DNA of 64,000 bases from Trichostrongylus colubriformis. Its lineage: Eukaryota; Nematoda; Chromadorea; Rhabditida; Trichostrongylidae. The position numbers and the translations under genes were made by a program. The notes beneath the pieces were generated by a model, which did not search any database, was not told where the DNA came from, and was given only the letters and a program-made list of their open reading frames with translations. Shown here piece by piece: positions 12,129 to 23,696 of this stretch. The stretch lies in the NCBI GenBank assembly GCA_963978905.1, contig OZ022258.1:32735282-32799281 (forward strand). Reading direction: 5' to 3'. Position 1 is the stretch's first letter. The number at the start of each line of letters is the position of its first letter.

Positions 12129-13984
12129 CTCTCTCAGTGGTTTTTTCTTATTAGCGCTTTGATTGTTTGGGCCGTTCGCCATTTTTTGTTTGTTGTTTTT
12201 TTCACTCAGTTATCGTTCCAACATCACGTTTACTTTGGTGATGTTGATAATTTATAACCCACATGTTCCTTGAGCATGTAATAATTGTTAAATATGGGGC
12301 GAAAAAGGGTTTGTATTCACTGAGAATGTGGATGGAATCCTCATGCATGGCGCACCTCACAGCGATGCCAGCCGGGTCAGTCACCCTCTCGTTGGTCTTC
12401 TGAGAGCAGATGCTTACTCGAGGCATAACATACACAATGAATCATTTTTCTAAGGAATCATGAGAGGATCTCATCACTTCGACGAAAACGAATAACTTCC
12501 TTTTTTTGATGGTATTGTGTGAATCAAGTAGTATGCAGAAAGTGGCAACCTTCCAGACCCCGCACAACAGATTTGCTCATAATGTTTAGTTTGAAAGAAG
12601 TTACGACCATTTGAAGCAAAACACTTTAGAATTTTAAAAATTTCCTCGACTGGATTCCCATATAGAGAATTACAGAACCACTAGGGGAACCGAGGAGTTG
12701 ATAGTTCTGTTTAGGAAGGTTATTGAAAAAAGTGGTACTTTGGAAGATTGAGTTTTGGTAAAACAACAGGTATTCACAAATGCAGAAATTAGCTATTGGA
12801 AGATCCCGCGCCCCATCGTGATCGCCGCGTCGCTACCGCAATAACGACTCGGCAATCGCAGTAGAGCGCATCACATGGCTCTTATTCACTTTCTAATTTT
12901 TCTATGCTTGTTTTTTTCGTATTTTTTCACTGCCGCATAACTTGCATGACTTTAAAGCTTTCTCCTTTGCCATCAGAGAACTGGAACATTACCCATGGTG
13001 AGCGACGCTTTCATTTCGGAATATAAGTATTGAATTTCGTCAGGTTCTGATTTCTATCAGACGCTTTCGTCTCGTCGAATATAAGCATTGAACTTTGTTA
13101 GGTTCCTATTTCTCCTATTTTGTCAGGAATTTGACCTTAGTGTTTTTTAGACCGTTGGCTCTCTGTTTCCTTAATGAAGCGCATCAGCTGTGTAGAAACC
13201 ACAGGAATAGCGGAAGCTGATGAAGCAGGAGGGAAGGGCGTGTGAGGCCCCCTTTTGTGCGGGTCGTATTTTTTGGAAATTTCCCTCGACGTCACGCTCG
13301 ACATGTCCACAGCTCTCCCTTTCATCTTGGACAACCCAACGTGATAATCACGCGTGGTACACTCTGCGGATCGCCACATGCTCTCTCTCTTACGCGAAGT
13401 GCGTGCGCAGACGGAGCGACGAAGTGGGAGAGAGTCTGTGACCAATGACGACGAACCGCAACGCGAGCAATGCATAGCGGTCTTTTCTCTGCACATTTGT
13501 CCCTTTACCGTTCCCCGTTTTAGTTAGTCAGCTCACTGCAACTCGGTCAAATACACCGAAGTCGGCCGCGTCGCTGCGGAATTTGCCGCTCAAATGTCGC
13601 GTGCCATTCCGAACGAGCTATGCCCGTCTCCTACCGGCCCGAACATCACCCATCGGAACACAGGCCACACACCTAATTGTAAGCAGAAGGGCATCTGTAT
13701 GCTTGACTTAATGCTAATGTTCGAGGGTGCCACTCCACCCTGTCGGGGTTCTGCGCAACTTTCGCCTAAGCTTTCGGCCTAAGCCTTAGTACAGGGGAAA
13801 GGCCGTCAACTGAAGCCTAGGTAAAAGTACATTCCCAAGTGTACAAATGGATGACTGTGAAACGGTTTCGACTGAGAGACGACAACGCAGCAACGAGTAG
13901 CCCTCTGCAAATACATTAGCACCGTTGGTTCTCATGATGAAATACAAAAGACGGTGAATCAATGCCGAATTACTTATTTTGACT
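12129..13984. other. Intergenic stretch without a recognisable gene
   Basis: Open frames up to 119 codons on the minus strand (13137-13496) have no family resemblance. At about 13020-13115 a 50-60 bp segment beginning GAATATAAG is imperfectly duplicated. Nothing else could be supported. Confidence 0.55.
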
Positions 13985-15018
13985 AACAAGGGAAGGACCC
14001 CAGGTCGAAGTGGCCATTCGGAATGAGATGCATATGGTCCGATCTCTTTTCGGACGCTGATCTCGAATCTGCATTCCAAATTTGCAAAACGATTCTCTGA
14101 GCGGAGTTATAGAGGTTTTTTTTGAATGAACGGTTCATCAGCGTGGCCGTTGGTGAGCAGTCAACGGTCTCAGCGGCTCAGTGGTAGTGCTCCGGATCTG
14201 CAGGAGAGCGGTCGAGGGTTTGCTCCCCGCCAGTGCGAGTTTTTTTGCATTTTGTGTTTTATTGTCAGTAAGTGCTTTTCTCCCACTTCTGGACGTTTCC
14301 TTGGACTGGTACCTATCACACCCATCATTTACTCTGCCACTTTATTTATAACTGCTAACATTACTCACAAGGAAAGGATACCAAGTCGAAGAGAATCCCG
14401 TACCACTCGAATTAGGCGTTTTCGCGTGAAAAGATTATGATATTCGTGCACAGGTGGTCGAATTACCCCTCTGTGCAAATTTTCAGCCAAATTCAGTTTT
14501 TGGTCCAATTCGGAAAATTGGGGGTGGCCAGGTTATAAAGTGGAAGATTTTGAATTTTCTTCTACAGAAAACCCTGCAACCTGAACAAGATAGCCTACAC
14601 ATACCTTTTACACTTGCCCATCGCACTAAATGTACGAAACAAGCGTCAATTAGGAGCATTTCCTAGGCAAGGGTCAACGACTTCTCCTTTGTTCAATGGG
14701 CTGCCACCCTATAGCCCGTGAATTTTTCCGAAATTTGGTCGAATTCTCTATTTGGCTAAAAACTTGTCTTCCGGGGTAATTTGACTCCCTGAACACGAAA
14801 ATCTCCCTGGTTCTGCGCTAGAAGGTCTGGCTCGCGTGCTATGGGCTTCCAAACCTACCATAATAGTATTGTTTTTTCAAAAAAAAACCTCCATAACTCC
14901 GCTCAGAGAATCGTTTTGCAAATTTCGAATACAGATTCGAGATCAGCGTCTGGGAATACGTCGGATCATATGTATCCCATTCCGAATGGCCACTTCGACC
15001 TGTGGTCCTGCCCTTGTA
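13985..15018. repeat. Large foldback element, family C
   Basis: The left arm (from CAAGGGAAGGACCCCAGG) and right arm (inverted, ending near CCCTTGT at 15017) pair over about 130 bp, including GGTCGAAGTGGCCATTCGGA and ATTCTCTGAGCGGAGTTAT. The middle contains a further partial arm at about 14367 (CACAAGGAAAGGATACC) and two diverged halves that match each other and 5090-5300. The structure suggests a foldback that has received another copy of itself, plus a tRNA-like segment at 14166. Confidence 0.7.
14166..14240 (+). other. tRNA-like segment, possible SINE head or tRNA pseudogene
   Basis: GGCTCAGTGGTAGTGC resembles a tRNA D-arm and A box. CTCC...GGAG could be an anticodon stem, and GGGTTTGCTCCCC resembles a T-arm and B box. 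Loop sizes and several stem pairs are wrong, and no sensible anticodon can be placed, so it is not a functional tRNA. A run of T follows. Because it sits inside a repeat, it may be a tRNA-derived insertion. Confidence 0.3.
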
Positions 15019-17278
15019 AGTAAGCCCTCGCCCCTCGACGGTCCGACGCGTCATCGTGGCGAATGGGTGGCATGCGACTGGACTACGATGCGCAGGGGGA
15101 GTCTTTTGCTCCGGCAAATGCCCCTGGCAGGTACAACCATTCTGAGAAGGAGTCAAATCCTAGCGAAGAGCGGAACCCCTCCCCTTCCCTGTTTCGATGC
15201 TTGAGGAAGGGACCTGCGGATGCGCTGGCAACGCTTCGTAGGAAACGATGGAACGAAACGTCCAACCAGCAGAGGAACAGCCTAAGTACTCCGCACACCG
15301 TGCTCCACCGTCTCCGACGTAAGACGGTACGACAAAAGGTGAGAGCCGAATAAATGTCGGGTTGCGCAGGACGTCATGGATTTTGGACAATGACGACACA
15401 CCTCGTACACGGCACGGAGACTGCTTCATTCTCTGCACCTACAACGCCAGAACCGACGTACGACAGCTTAACGACGGGACTCTTGCTATCCGTGGAGAGA
15501 AGATCCCGTCACGGAGTGTCGGAGGCGTTGGATTTGTCGTGCACCCGTCGTCGTTCGCCACGTCGACTTTCACGAGATTCTGTCTCCTCGTCTAGCTATG
15601 CTACACCTTCATCCACCGTATCAGAAGACCATCTCATTCATCAAGTGCTGCTCACCACAAGCAGCAGCTGACGATTCCGAATCGGACACGTTCTATGAAA
15701 ACCTGGATGAGTCATCCGCAAAAGGGAGTCCTTCTTCAAATTCGTTGTAGGTACTTCAACGCTAGGTTAGGAAAAGGCAACAGCAAGAACACAGGATCGG
15801 AAAACTCGGGATAGGCAACAGGAACAGCAACGGAACTCGTCTCGTCGACCTCATGTCTGCGACACGTCTCTTCCATGGGTAGTTCGCTGTTTGAGAAGAA
15901 GGAATACCGTTGCTGGACATTGGAGCAGGGCACCCTCAGATTTCGAGGGAAATCGTCGCTCCAGGACGAACCCCTCCCCCCTCTACAGGAACACAAAAGT
16001 CTCTTTTTCAACTTTTGCTCACACATCGTAGCCCACTGCAGAGTAAATGGAGTAAAAGGCAGCGATGTAAGGCACAAGGCAACTTTCCCACAAACCTTTT
16101 GCATGAGAAGGAAACTTCTAACAATTATATGTACAGAGTACTGCAAGACCAAGATCACTTCTACACAAAACAATCCTTGATCATGTCTCACCTCTGCAAT
16201 TAAAAACCCTACTGGCAGTCAAATACGACCCCACTCTCGAAAAATTCTAGATTTCTGGTGCATACTGCATGGGAGTCACCCAACAGCACGGATCATGCTG
16301 AGATCGACCACATTTCAACAAATAGAAGATGGTGAGGAGGAAGTAAGTCGTATATGACGAGAACCTTCTGAACGTGGAACTATCCCGTTATGACTGGCGA
16401 GTCATGGAGGACCCGACCGAAGGTTACGAGCTGTTTCTAAAAGGATTGCGAGCCTGTGCTGACTTTGCATTTCTTCAACAATCGAGAAGAAGTGATTGGG
16501 AGAAGCTTGAGGCCGGATCCAAATGCAACTCATCTCGAGCGACTGGTTATCAATACCACTTGTAGAAAAACACTACAGAAGGATTTTGCGCAGTACAGGA
16601 GGAGAAGAATTTTAGAGGCGGCGCAGGAAAGACGTAGTCTGAGAAGTGCCGTCGGGGTCTCAACGAGTTCAGTATTCCGCTGTCGTCATTAAAAACTGAA
16701 GACGGAACTGTCACCATTTCCCGTTACGAGATGAAATCAATCTTAGAGAGGACTACCCCTGCCAGTTCCAGACATCCCCGCTGGTGAAATAAAATCAACA
16801 TGGTATGATAAGGGAATATAGGAGATAGATGAGTTGAGAATGAGTTAAAGAAAGAAGGAAAGGAATGGCTCGTTTCGCCTCTACCTCAGACGAACCATTG
16901 TCGTTGTCAGCCCTTGAGGCTTATCAATGAGTAGGGCTAACAACCAAAAGGAATGGGTAAGAGTGGTGATAATACAATGAAAGAAAAAAGGGGAGGGGGT
17001 AACTTATTAACGTTGATGAATATAAATAATACTAACTAGTACTCCTAAGTAGTGATAGCATAATTAACTAGCAATTAGGGAAAATTCAAAAAGGCAAAGA
17101 ATAGAAAAGGCTAAAATAGTAGAGTCTCTTACTGGGGTGTTGTGCGCATTATTGCTTATTTAGTATTTCTTTTATATCAACTAGTGGGCATCTATGCAGT
17201 GTGATTGGGTCGCATTAACTACCAATTTTTCTTTAAATTAAGAAGAATGTGTAGGGTTGTCACATAAACCTTTTATAA

Positions 17279-20200
17279 TTATGTTACCAAATCTTGAACG
17301 AAGCTGGAAACTCTATGGTAACTATCTTCCATCATATACTTGTACCCAATAAATTTATTTCTTCTGATACACTTAACTACATGTGTTACAATAAATTCCC
17401 TTTTATATCCTCTTTCTAGTGAAACATTAATCATATCTTTTAACTTAGTTCTGAAGACCTCAAACAAAGTGCACGTATTGGCAATTCGGAGAGTTTCTGT
17501 ATAGATAACAGCTCCTTTTGTTTTGGTTGCTATACCTGTGCTGCTATGTGGGAATTTAAAAACTTTAAACTGATAGTCATCTGTTTTATTATATAATTCT
17601 GTGTAAATTTTTTCATTTTCTATTTTAATAGTTAAGTCTAAGTAGTGAGTATATCTATTTGTGATTTGGGTACTTTTAAGTTCCAATGTGTTCTTATAAA
17701 CTGCTTTGAGTATATTTTCTATAGCCAGTTCATTGGCATTATGTATGACTGACAAATCGTCCATGTACCTAAATGGTATAAATAGATTGTTTTTAACTGC
17801 TTTTGTACCTTTGGCATATTTGAATTCCATTATTGACAAAGTAAGGTCTGCTAGTAGGGGACTAAAATTTCCACCTTGTGGTACTCCTTTAGTCTGTTTA
17901 AAGACTTTGTTCCCGAATATGCAGTAACTGTTGGTCAACAAATAGTCAACTAAATATAGCAGATCTTCTTTGTTATAATATCTGTAATTACTTTTGCTTT
18001 CTTTGCCTTCGTTGTAAAATACTTTATACCCATTGGTTGCTATAAACTTCTTACTTGCATTTTTGAAGCAAATAGTTAACAATCCTGTATACTAGTTATA
18101 ATATGACTGTGCCTCAAATTGGTAAACATATCTGTAAAATATGCAGTATACAGCTTGAGTTCTTTGTGGTTAATATTGTTAAGTTCATGACTAATATTGA
18201 TGTTATCGATAGACCAATATGTTTTGATTGCCCAATTAGTATCTTGAGCGATTTTTGTATAATTTTTGAAGTGGTTTTTTTATGTGAGTGAAAATCACAT
18301 GTAGTTTCTTTGCTAGAGATTTTATACTACTATTGTGTGCGCCTGTTATAAATCTGAATTTTATTGGTTTTTTGTGTAGTTTGGGCAACGCATAAACTCT
18401 GGGTAAATCAGACTCTATATCAAATGCTAATCCATTTGTTTGACAGAATAGTTTGTGTTTATTTATGATTATCTGTTTGTCAACGCCACTATGTAATTCA
18501 TAAGTATTATAGGTGTTAATAAAGGAGTATCTATTTCCATGTAAATCATACCTAAAACCCATTTCTTCTAAAACAATTTTTAAATATAGTTTTTTACAGA
18601 TGATGCCATAGTTATTACTTGCTTTATCCAGAGGACAAAATATATGGTTTTTTTGATATTGTTTTATAGATTTATGTGGGACAAACTCTTCTGTAATCCT
18701 AATGTTTTCGTAATTTAATAGAGGTTTAACTTTACTATGGTAGCTATCCATCAAATATTTATAAACCAAACTGATTTTTTCTTTCTTTAACTTATATTTT
18801 CTCTTAAAATAATCCATAATTTGATTTGATATCATTTTGTATTTCTCTTTAATTTCATACCTAGGAATAGTTTTATTCAACCTATATTTTGTGCCTTTAT
18901 TTAACATATTTCTAACTTTATTATCCTCTATTATCAGAAGATTACCTGTAACTACATGTCCATAATGTATATCTATAAAATCTTTAACTTCACCTGTTTC
19001 ACATATACATTTTTCTTTCAAAATCTTTTCCATGTTATCGATATCTAGATGTTTCAAAAAATGATTATAGTTATAAATATTTTTCGATATGGCATTATCA
19101 TATTTAAAAACTCTGTTTATTGGAGTGTGTTCCTTTTTATTATTTCCATTCTGGAACAGAATGTCTTTTAATGTATTAGAATTGAATATTTTGTAAAAAG
19201 GTATTTCATTGTAAATGTGGCTATCAAAATTGATTATTATGCTATGACCTTTTATTGTAGATTTTTTGGTTTCGCTCATGTTGTAATGAAAGTGTGCTAA
19301 TGAACTAAATACTAAAAATCTAGTTTTGCTCTTAACGTTTGATAGAAAACTGCCATCTAACGATAGTCTGAGGATTTTAATCAAATCTTTTTTATTTAGG
19401 CTTTTAAACATTCTATAGTATTCTATTGGTTGTAATTCTTCTTCTTTAGTCGTGAGATCATCCAATAGTTTTGTCAAATCTGTTTTTCTTTTATTATGCT
19501 TTTTACGGCCTCTGTTTGTTCTATTTTTTGTAATTCTGAGTGCAAAAAAAGGGGGATTGTTTTTAAGCATCATGCTTTTTTCTAAATTTGTGATGTTTCC
19601 ATACCCTCTTATGTTATCGTTAAGACCATATGGGAATGGGGTCATTAGCAGTTTTATTCAGAAAAGTTCTTTTTCAAGGAGAACGGACTTGTCATTTGTT
19701 CTGAATGAATCAAGAACTGTTACTGTGATTCCTTTGTTACATTTGTAGAAATGATTATATAGCAGATTATGTATTTTGTGTGTGGATATGTTAGTGAGAT
19801 GTTCTCTTACTCTGTCTTTTAGTTTTCTTATTGTCATACCTACATATTGAATGCCACAGTTATTACATGTCAGGCAGTAAATAACTTTTTGTGTGTTGCA
19901 GTTGGTATTTGCTTCTTTGTAAGTATCCTACTATATATAATTCGCTTAGTATGTCTGTGTGTGTGTCTGTGTGTGTGTGTGTTTGTCCGTCTGTCACGAA
20001 ATTCATATCTCGCGTCGCAGCAAAGCTGGGACGCTGAATTTTACAAGTGATATAGGGGGTGCCAAGAGAACCTCAGCGGTGGTGGACCGAAAGTGATAGC
20101 AGCTGATAAGGGCTGATAAGGAGCCTCGAAAGGCAAATGTCACCAAATCCGTTTCGCCTTTCGGGTTAATCCTTAAGCGCCCACACCCACAGCTGCTTTG

Positions 20201-21663
20201 CGGGATGGGGCAGTAACATTAATGGTGGGTGACCCGCACTGATAATGGTTGATAAGATTCGATAAGGGGCGTAAAAAGGCTAGAGTCGTCAAATTCGTTT
20301 CGCCTTTCGCGTTGATCCAGGAGCGCTGACACTCATGGGTGTTTGGCAGGGTGGGACGGGGACATTAATAGTGGGTGATCCAAACTGATAATGGTTGATA
20401 AGCTTCGATTAGGAGCGTGAGAAAGGGAAAGGTCACCGAGGCCGGCTTGCTTCTATGGCTAACAGTGGAATGTTCAAATTCGCAGGTATTGTAGGGTACG
20501 GGTACCTCAATGGTACTGTTGGGTACAGGAGCCTCAGTGAAACTGATAACGGCTTACAGTGACTGATAAGAACCGTTAGGAATTGGATGGGATGAAATCC
20601 TTGCTAACATTGTACGAGCGCTTTAGCAAAAGCGTCTGATGCGCAGTGGCATCGGGTGAACATATTGTTCATGTTCTGATATCACTGACCGATGTATCGA
20701 CCGCTGAATGCCTGGCGTTCCAAAAAATGGTGCGTTTCTCTTGATAACGCGATCTCCATTGATAATCATGATACAACCTATTTTTGTGATAGCAAAGCAA
20801 GCGGTTCACTCGGAATCATTTTCTAATGCGGTACTTGCAGCAACACTGGGTATCGACCGCTAGACTATGTAAAATTCCAAGTAGTGAAGCATGTTTACGA
20901 AAACGATAAACATCGATAAGCGGGATATGACCTACCATCAATGTGTACGAATTAGATTCTCAGCGAGTGATCTATTTGTTACATCGATGCAATCGAATAC
21001 AAAACTATCGATTTCCAAACTACCCAAACTCCAAATGATGACCAGTTGGCTGGCGCACACTACTGCGCGCGATTCATGTGGGTTACGTGCAAAATGGGTT
21101 CCATGCAAAGCGATTGAAGTATACCGATACCAAAATGCTTTTTTTTATCACGCAATCTTCTCTGCTTTTTTTGCAATTCAATAGCTCAGCTGAAAGCAGA
21201 GGGAAGAAAACCTCCGCTCCGCTGTGGTCGGGCCGAACACACCCATTTTGCACAACATCGCCATGAATTGCGCGCAGTAATCTGCGCCAGCCAACTGGTT
21301 GATATATAACTTTGTAGCATGTGATATTATATAGTTTTAGTGATTTGTTATTATGCACGTTCTACATCCATTGTTACATTTACAACCCTTGGTTCTATTA
21401 CCAAAATCATTGAGAATATACTGATTGGCCTCTCTCCTTACCTTGTTGAATTGAGTTTTTAAGTAATAACTTGGTGCGTTGTTTGAGTTTTTAGACCTTG
21501 GATCAAAGCGAATGGGAGGTCCTTCCCAACACGCAGTGAGGGGTTCTTCCCGAAGGTTTGGCAGGGCTGCTGCCAGGGGGTGGCTCTCCCTATATGTGTT
21601 CCCGTAGGAACGACTAGCGCTGGGGGCGCCAAAAATTGACCCCTCGCCATTTTTGACTTGCAT
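17279..21663 (-). pseudogene. Naiad-like GIY-YIG / reverse transcriptase polyprotein, broken
   Basis: RT landmarks, in minus-strand order, are PKLHKKPIKFRFITGAHNSS (about 18400-18340), the motif A region TAYFTDMFTNL (about 18140), QTKGVPQGGNFSPLLADL (about 17900), FRYMDDLSV (about 17770) and a C-terminal thumb to the stop at 17279. Damage visible: a TAA at 21339-21337, a TGA at 19660-19658 between nuclease and RT, two compensating frameshifts near 18255 and 18085, and Tyr where motif A normally has its catalytic Asp. The Helitron lies inside the nuclease region, and removing it restores one continuous frame apart from the TAA. The AT-rich codon use differs from the host RTE, consistent with a separate element. 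Confidence 0.8.
19926..21298 (+). mobile_element. Non-autonomous Helitron, copy 1 (two 146-bp units)
   Basis: It begins TCCTACTATATATAATTCGC after an A and ends CCAACTGG before a T, fitting Helitron rules (5' TC, 3' CTRR, insertion between A and T). A TGTGTG/TCTG run and the segment ATCTCGCGTCGCAGCAAAGC follow the 5' end. Two units of a 146-bp GATAAG-rich repeat start near 20216 and 20362. The last 250 bp contain an inverted pair (AGTTGGCTGGCGCACACT and its complement). No Rep/helicase gene is present. It interrupts the Naiad-like element. Confidence 0.8.
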
Positions 21664-23249
21664 AACCCCATCAGCGCCAATCCCTATTTTTATAAGAGGT
21701 ATGGCCCTCTTATAACAATGGATAATTGTAGTGGGTAAAGGGATTGAAACAACTACACCAAGAGCAACTGCAATAAACCTGAAAATTAAATACCACTACA
21801 GATTCTGCCATCTGAAGTGCGAGTCGAAATTAGGAGTATGAAGAGCGGCACGGCTCTAGGGCTAGACAAGATCTCTGCCGATCTTCTTCGAGCAGGAAAA
21901 CGTCCTGCACTCACTACTTGCGACACATATGACGTCCAACCACCAGAAGGTCGATCCCGGGTGAGTGAAGGAGTTCGCGCACCCTCATCTAGCACTAGAA
22001 AGGTGGCAGGGCTGATCTTGGCAACTACCAACGTCCTCTAAAAGCTATTCACGAAGATCATCGTAAGGAGAATATCGCGCCCATTGGATGAGGCCTAGCC
22101 ATACGAACAAGGTGGATTCCGTAAGGGATGAAGCTGCATGGACCACATTGAAACCGTTGCGATGGTCATTGAAATCTGCAGGTAATACCACCTTCTCCTC
22201 GTCCCAACCTTCGTCGATTACGAGAAGGCCTTTGACAGCGGCGAAACGAAAGCTGTACTGTCCACGTTGGTCGACCAAGGAGTGGACGCGTCCTATATTC
22301 GAACACAAGCTGACTGCTACCACCGCTGCTCTACGACAATAGCTCCTCCAACGCTCAAACAGCATCTCCATTGGAAAGGGCTTTAGGCAAGGCGATACCA
22401 TCTCGCCGATGCTGTTCACTGTCGAACTGAAGTGGGTGATGAAGTCGCTCGACTGGGACGACAAGGGCGTATGTGTGAACGGAGAATTCCTTTCGAACCT
22501 TCGTTTTGCGGACGACATCGTCACATTTTGGGTAACATCAATGAAGCAGAGACGATGCTCCCAGAGCTGAACGAAACCGTAAGTAAGATCGGACTGAGGA
22601 TCAATCGGATGAAGACACAGTTCATGAAGAATGCCTGGTGCGATGGAGGACGTGTCGAGATCGACGGCTCCCCCATCGCCGAAACGAAGCCGTACGTCTA
22701 TCTGGGGCGTTTCATGAACATGGACAGCGACATAAAGGAAGAGCTCGACAGAAGAAGGAGAGCTGCATGGTCAGCCTACGGGTCTATGAAAGAGGCCACC
22801 AACCAGCTACAGGATTCTAACCTACGTGCCCGTCTATTCGACTCGAAAGTCCTTCCTGCTTTGTGGTATGCTGCCAAGACGTGGCCTGATAAGTCAGCCA
22901 CGGCGAAGTCCTTGCAAGTGATTCACAGAGCACTTGAGAGATGTCCTCTAAAGTACACCGGGCTATCTCAATATCGTGCCGAGCTTGAGGCAGATGTCTC
23001 GTTCACGGGACCTAGCGGATACGCGTCGAAGGCCAAACAAAGATGTGCCGGGCATGTAATGCGGAGAGGAGACGATAGGTGGACAAGAAGAACAGTGGAG
23101 TGGTTCCTCTGGGATTGTCCACGTACTCGCGGAGACCTCTGAAAAGATGGGGAGATGTGTTCGTTGAACACGTCAAATTAATGAGAATACCCAGAATGGC
23201 TGGTTCTCGAGGTGGCCACCAACGAAGTCAACGAACGAGCTGGATGACG

Positions 23250-23413
23250 GGTGTATGTCGTTTGGCGCGGCCCTTGCAGCTAATTTGCCAATGGGGCGCA
23301 TGGGCCGTCTGGACTCTCCCAGATTTACCTAAGCCTTTTTAATAAGGGAGGAGCTTTGGCAGTGCCCCATTGGCAAATTAGTTCCACGGGGCCGCGCCAA
23401 ACGACCGTCTCCC
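23250..23413. repeat. Small foldback with 11-bp target duplication
   Basis: The inner arms TCGTTTGGCGCGGCCC and the inverted GGGGCCGCGCCAAACGA pair, as do GCTAATTTGCCAATGGGGC and its complement. GCTGGATGACG flanks both sides (23239-23249 and 23414-23424), and the RTE tail reads through if one copy is removed. The long duplication suggests a Mutator-like (9-11 bp) mechanism; no transposase is present. Confidence 0.7.
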
Positions 23414-23690
23414 GCTGGATGACGATCGCGATAGAGCGAAACGAATGGAAATTGGGGCCCGCACAACCAGTGAGACAGGCCGTTTAAGTATCTAATCGTA
23501 AGTAAGTAAAGTAGGCCCTCATCTCACTGATTCAGACCTGAATTTTAATAAAGGCGTGGACTAGGTGAGGTACGCATTCGCACGACTGTTGCATTAACTG
23601 ACGTCAGTTTTTACTTCGTGTAGCCTTCGCTGTGTCCATTTCCTTGTGCCGTTACTTCTCTATACTGTTCCTTTTTTAACATGTGATTAT

Positions 23691-23696
23691 AGAATT
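23691..23696 (+). promoter_or_regulatory. Likely spliced-leader acceptor for the TRMT2A-like gene
   Basis: TGATTATAG ends at 23692, four bases before the ATG at 23697, with T-rich DNA upstream. A 3' splice site this close to a start codon, with no upstream exon, is typical of nematode trans-splicing. This is inference. Confidence 0.45.

Larger units (their letters stand above)
16792..21787 (-). mobile_element. Penelope-like element of Naiad type (N-terminal GIY-YIG), interrupted
   Basis: It is flanked by the 5-bp repeat AAATA (16787-16791 and 21788-21792), at the point where the RTE coding sequence is broken. Read on the minus strand, the single coding region runs from about 21663 to 17279: a basic N-terminus ending in a Cys cluster (CKCNNGCRTC, near 21350), a GIY-YIG nuclease (VIYCLTCNNCGIQYVGM, about 19890-19840), a linker with a CxC motif (KCIC, 19001-19012) and a C-terminal reverse transcriptase. 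Nuclease before RT, plus CxC, is the published signature of the Naiad/Chlamys clade, unlike canonical Penelope elements. After removing the Helitron (19926-21298) the element is about 3.6 kb. It is inactive: see the coding feature. Confidence 0.85.
15019..23513 (+). mobile_element. RTE-type non-LTR retrotransposon, split and decayed
   Basis: The left part (15019-16791) carries the 5' end, an endonuclease start (CTYNART at about 15438) and the linker to LKTEDGTVTISR near 16700. The right part (21788-23513) resumes at ILPSEVRV with KISADLLRAG, FVDYEKAFDS, KGFRQGDTISPMLF, LRFADDIVTF and a long C-terminal segment (22555-23142). It ends at a short AAGTAAGTAAA repeat near 23510. The endonuclease has lost a block after CTYNART and there are many stops and frameshifts, so it is dead. 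The gap is an inserted Penelope-like element, and a small foldback lies in the tail at 23250-23413. The 5' end is placed at the edge of the family C foldback and is approximate. Confidence 0.8.

Noticed and set aside
13137..13496. A 119-codon minus-strand open frame
   Set aside because: Low-complexity Arg/Ser content, no family resemblance, overlapping open frames on the other strand and no promoter or splice context.
15736..16203. Long open frames on both strands (up to 151 codons)
   Set aside because: They lie inside the decayed RTE endonuclease region and appear to be shadows or remnants rather than genes.
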